The notes under the pieces were generated by a model. It was not told where the DNA came from and made no database searches. It worked only from the letters and a program-made list of their open reading frames with translations. Both the position numbers and the translations under genes were made by a program. A stretch of DNA of 8,946 bases. It comes from Spirochaetales bacterium (GTDB taxonomy: Bacteria; Spirochaetota; Spirochaetia; DSM-27196; PWMO01). Below are positions 7,305-8,946 of this stretch, in pieces (within the stretch, counting starts at the first letter, position 1; every line of letters begins with the position of its first letter). The stretch is from assembly GCA_007130025.1 (NCBI GenBank), contig SLTF01000037.1, positions 1-8,946 of the forward strand, in the 5' to 3' direction.

Positions 7305-8946
7305 AGGCGGTACCTGCCGGCACCCGACGCAGCCGAATCCAGACTACCATCGCCCTCGCGTTTGGCGCAATTGTGCTGGGCACCGCTATTCTTATGGGGA
7401 TTCTCTCCTACTCGTTTACCGAGGAAGCGGTCCAGCGGACTTCGCGTGACTACACCGAGCAGCTGGTTGCGCAGGTGCAGACCAATATCGATTCCTACAT
7501 CACCCACATGCAGAACATCGCCGAAGTGGTGCAACTGAACGAGCAGGTGCAGGCCTATCTGGGCGGTTCTTCGGATGGTCTTTCGCCGCAGCAACGGGCG
7601 CAGGTGCGGGCGCGCATCACCTCGTTTCTCAACACCATTTCCCGAACGCGAGACGACATCTCGCTCATCCTCATCGTGGGCAACGGTGGAGAGGTGCTCA
7701 CTCACGATGAAGCCATTGCGCTGAACCCCGCCGCGGCCATCACCGATCAGCGCTGGTACCGCGCCGCCCGCGACCAGAGCGGCCGGCCGGCGGTATCGCC
7801 GTCGCACGTTCAGAATATCGTAGCCGGCGAGTTTCGCTGGGTGATCACCCTCAGTCGCACCATCAACAATCCCGACACCGGCGTCGAGTACGGGGTCATG
7901 CTGGTGGATCTCAACTTCTCCGTGATCAACGAGCTCGTCAGCCGGATTGGACTGGGGAAGAGGGGATATCTGTTCATTGTTGATCCCGAAGGCCGAATCG
8001 TCTACCACCCTCGGCAGGAGCTGATCTACTCAAACCTGGAGCGGGAGCATATCGATCTGGTGCTGCAGCACGCCGGGGGCTCGTTTGAGGTTGGCGACAC
8101 GCGTGGAGTGCGCATCTACAGCGTGAGCATCTCGCCCAACACCGGCTGGCGCGTTGTGGGGGTGAACTACGCCGCCGAGATGGTGCGCAACCGCGATACC
8201 ATCGCCCGCTACTACGTCTTTGGCACCCTGCTCTGCGTGGTGCTTGCGCTGGTGATGTCGGTCCTGGTGTCCCATCGGCTCTCGCGGCCCATCCTGCGGC
8301 TGCGCAGCTCAATGCAGGCGGTCGAGCGTGGTGACTTCGACATCGCGGTTGACGTTTCGAGCCGCAACGAAATAGGCGACCTGGCCCGCGACTTCACCAT
8401 CATGGTGGCGCAGATCAAGGAGCTGATGCGCCGCAACGCCGACGAGCAGGAGCAGAAGCGCAAGAGCGAGCTGATGGCGCTGCAGAATCAGATCACCCCT
8501 CACTTTCTCTACAACACGTTGGACTCGGTCATCTGGATGGCCGAAGGCAAGCAGCACGCCAACGTGGTCAAGACCATCTCCGCCCTTGCCCGCATGCTTC
8601 GGCTTTCGGTCAGCCGGGGAAGCGAACTGATCAGCATTCGTGATGAGATCGAACACGCCCGAAACTACCTCACCATTCAGAAGATCCGCTACCGCGACAA
8701 GCTGGATTTCTCAATTGAGGTTGACGAAGAAATACTGCGGCTTCGAACGCCAAAGGTCATTCTTCAGCCCCTGGTGGAAAACGCAATTTATCATGGCATC
8801 AAGAACAAGGAATCCGGAGGGCGGGTCACCGTAATGGGATCGCTCCACGACGGCGAGGTCCTGCTTCGGGTAGAGGACGATGGTGTTGGGATGAGCGGCG
8901 AACCGCACGGATCCGTCCCGATCTCGGCGGTGGGCGTTCTCACGCG
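7301..8946 (+). CDS. YesM-like sensor histidine kinase, 3' end cut by window edge
   Basis: Membrane sensor kinase, partner of the preceding regulator. The start is GTG at 7301, overlapping the regulator stop (GTGA) and preceded by GAGG (7289-7292) eight bases upstream. The frame is open to the window end, 548 residues visible; YesM kinases are usually about 580-600, so only the tip is missing. Order: short basic N-terminus, TM1 (about 16-37), extracytoplasmic Cache-like sensor region (about 40-300, with WYRAARDQSG at 152 and LGKRGYLFIVDPEG at 218), TM2 (about 304-325), HAMP (about 326-380, with RNEIGDLARDF), and the His_kinase domain with phospho-acceptor H401 in ITPHFLYNTLD. The HATPase domain has N494 in LVENAIYHG and the G1 box DDGVGMSG at 526. 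The visible catalytic motifs are intact. The ligand is unknown; a sugar or a loaded binding protein is plausible from context. Confidence 0.94.
   Translation, partial: MKAVPAGTRRSRIQTTIALAFGAIVLGTAILMGILSYSFTEEAVQRTSRDYTEQLVAQVQTNIDSYITHMQNIAEVVQLNEQVQAYLGGSSDGLSPQQRAQVRARITSFLNTISRTRDDISLILIVGNGGEVLTHDEAIALNPAAAITDQRWYRAARDQSGRPAVSPSHVQNIVAGEFRWVITLSRTINNPDTGVEYGVMLVDLNFSVINELVSRIGLGKRGYLFIVDPEGRIVYHPRQELIYSNLEREHIDLVLQHAGGSFEVGDTRGVRIYSVSISPNTGWRVVGVNYAAEMVRNRDTIARYYVFGTLLCVVLALVMSVLVSHRLSRPILRLRSSMQAVERGDFDIAVDVSSRNEIGDLARDFTIMVAQIKELMRRNADEQEQKRKSELMALQNQITPHFLYNTLDSVIWMAEGKQHANVVKTISALARMLRLSVSRGSELISIRDEIEHARNYLTIQKIRYRDKLDFSIEVDEEILRLRTPKVILQPLVENAIYHGIKNKESGGRVTVMGSLHDGEVLLRVEDDGVGMSGEPHGSVPISAVGVLT

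Overview
The window is a sugar-uptake and sugar-sensing locus from a bacterium of fairly high GC content (roughly 60% by eye). All recognisable genes lie on the + strand and are tightly packed. The best guess at the host is a high-GC spirochaete of the Spirochaeta/Treponema type. This rests on the start of the mature binding protein (a signal peptide ending VFA, then R-G-A-Q-E-S), a style common in spirochaetal sugar-binding proteins, and on the pairing of a sugar ABC operon with a YesM/YesN two-component pair. The host call is inference; the gene calls are much firmer.

Region 1 (1-5495) looks like one operon: the 3' two thirds of an L-rhamnose isomerase gene (rhaA), then a complete CUT2-type ABC importer. 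The importer has a double-domain ATPase (839-2410), two different RbsC-like permeases (2407-3405 and 3415-4425) and a periplasmic binding protein of the RhaS type (4467-5495). Gaps are short or negative: 20 bases, an ATGA overlap, 9 bases and 41 bases. Together they would bring L-rhamnose across the inner membrane and isomerise it to L-rhamnulose. The rest of the pathway (rhamnulokinase, rhamnulose-1-phosphate aldolase) and the operon promoter are not in the window and may lie upstream.

Region 2 (5496-5627) is the only real intergenic space. In order it holds a stem-loop just after the binding-protein stop, a strong intrinsic terminator, and a consensus extended -10 element that sits so close to the next start codon that the message would be leaderless or nearly so.

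Region 3 (5628-8946) encodes a two-component system with overlapping genes: a YesN-like response regulator with an AraC-type DNA-binding domain, then a YesM-like membrane sensor kinase with a Cache-like sensor region, HAMP, His_kinase and HATPase domains. The kinase runs off the right edge. The simplest reading is that this pair senses the sugar, or the loaded binding protein, and controls the transporter operon, but no operator in the window proves this.

I see no mobile element, CRISPR array, tRNA or rRNA. Most of the window is an ordinary, well-preserved carbohydrate locus. The most unusual parts are the 5496-5627 control region and the use of a YesM/YesN pair next to rhamnose genes.
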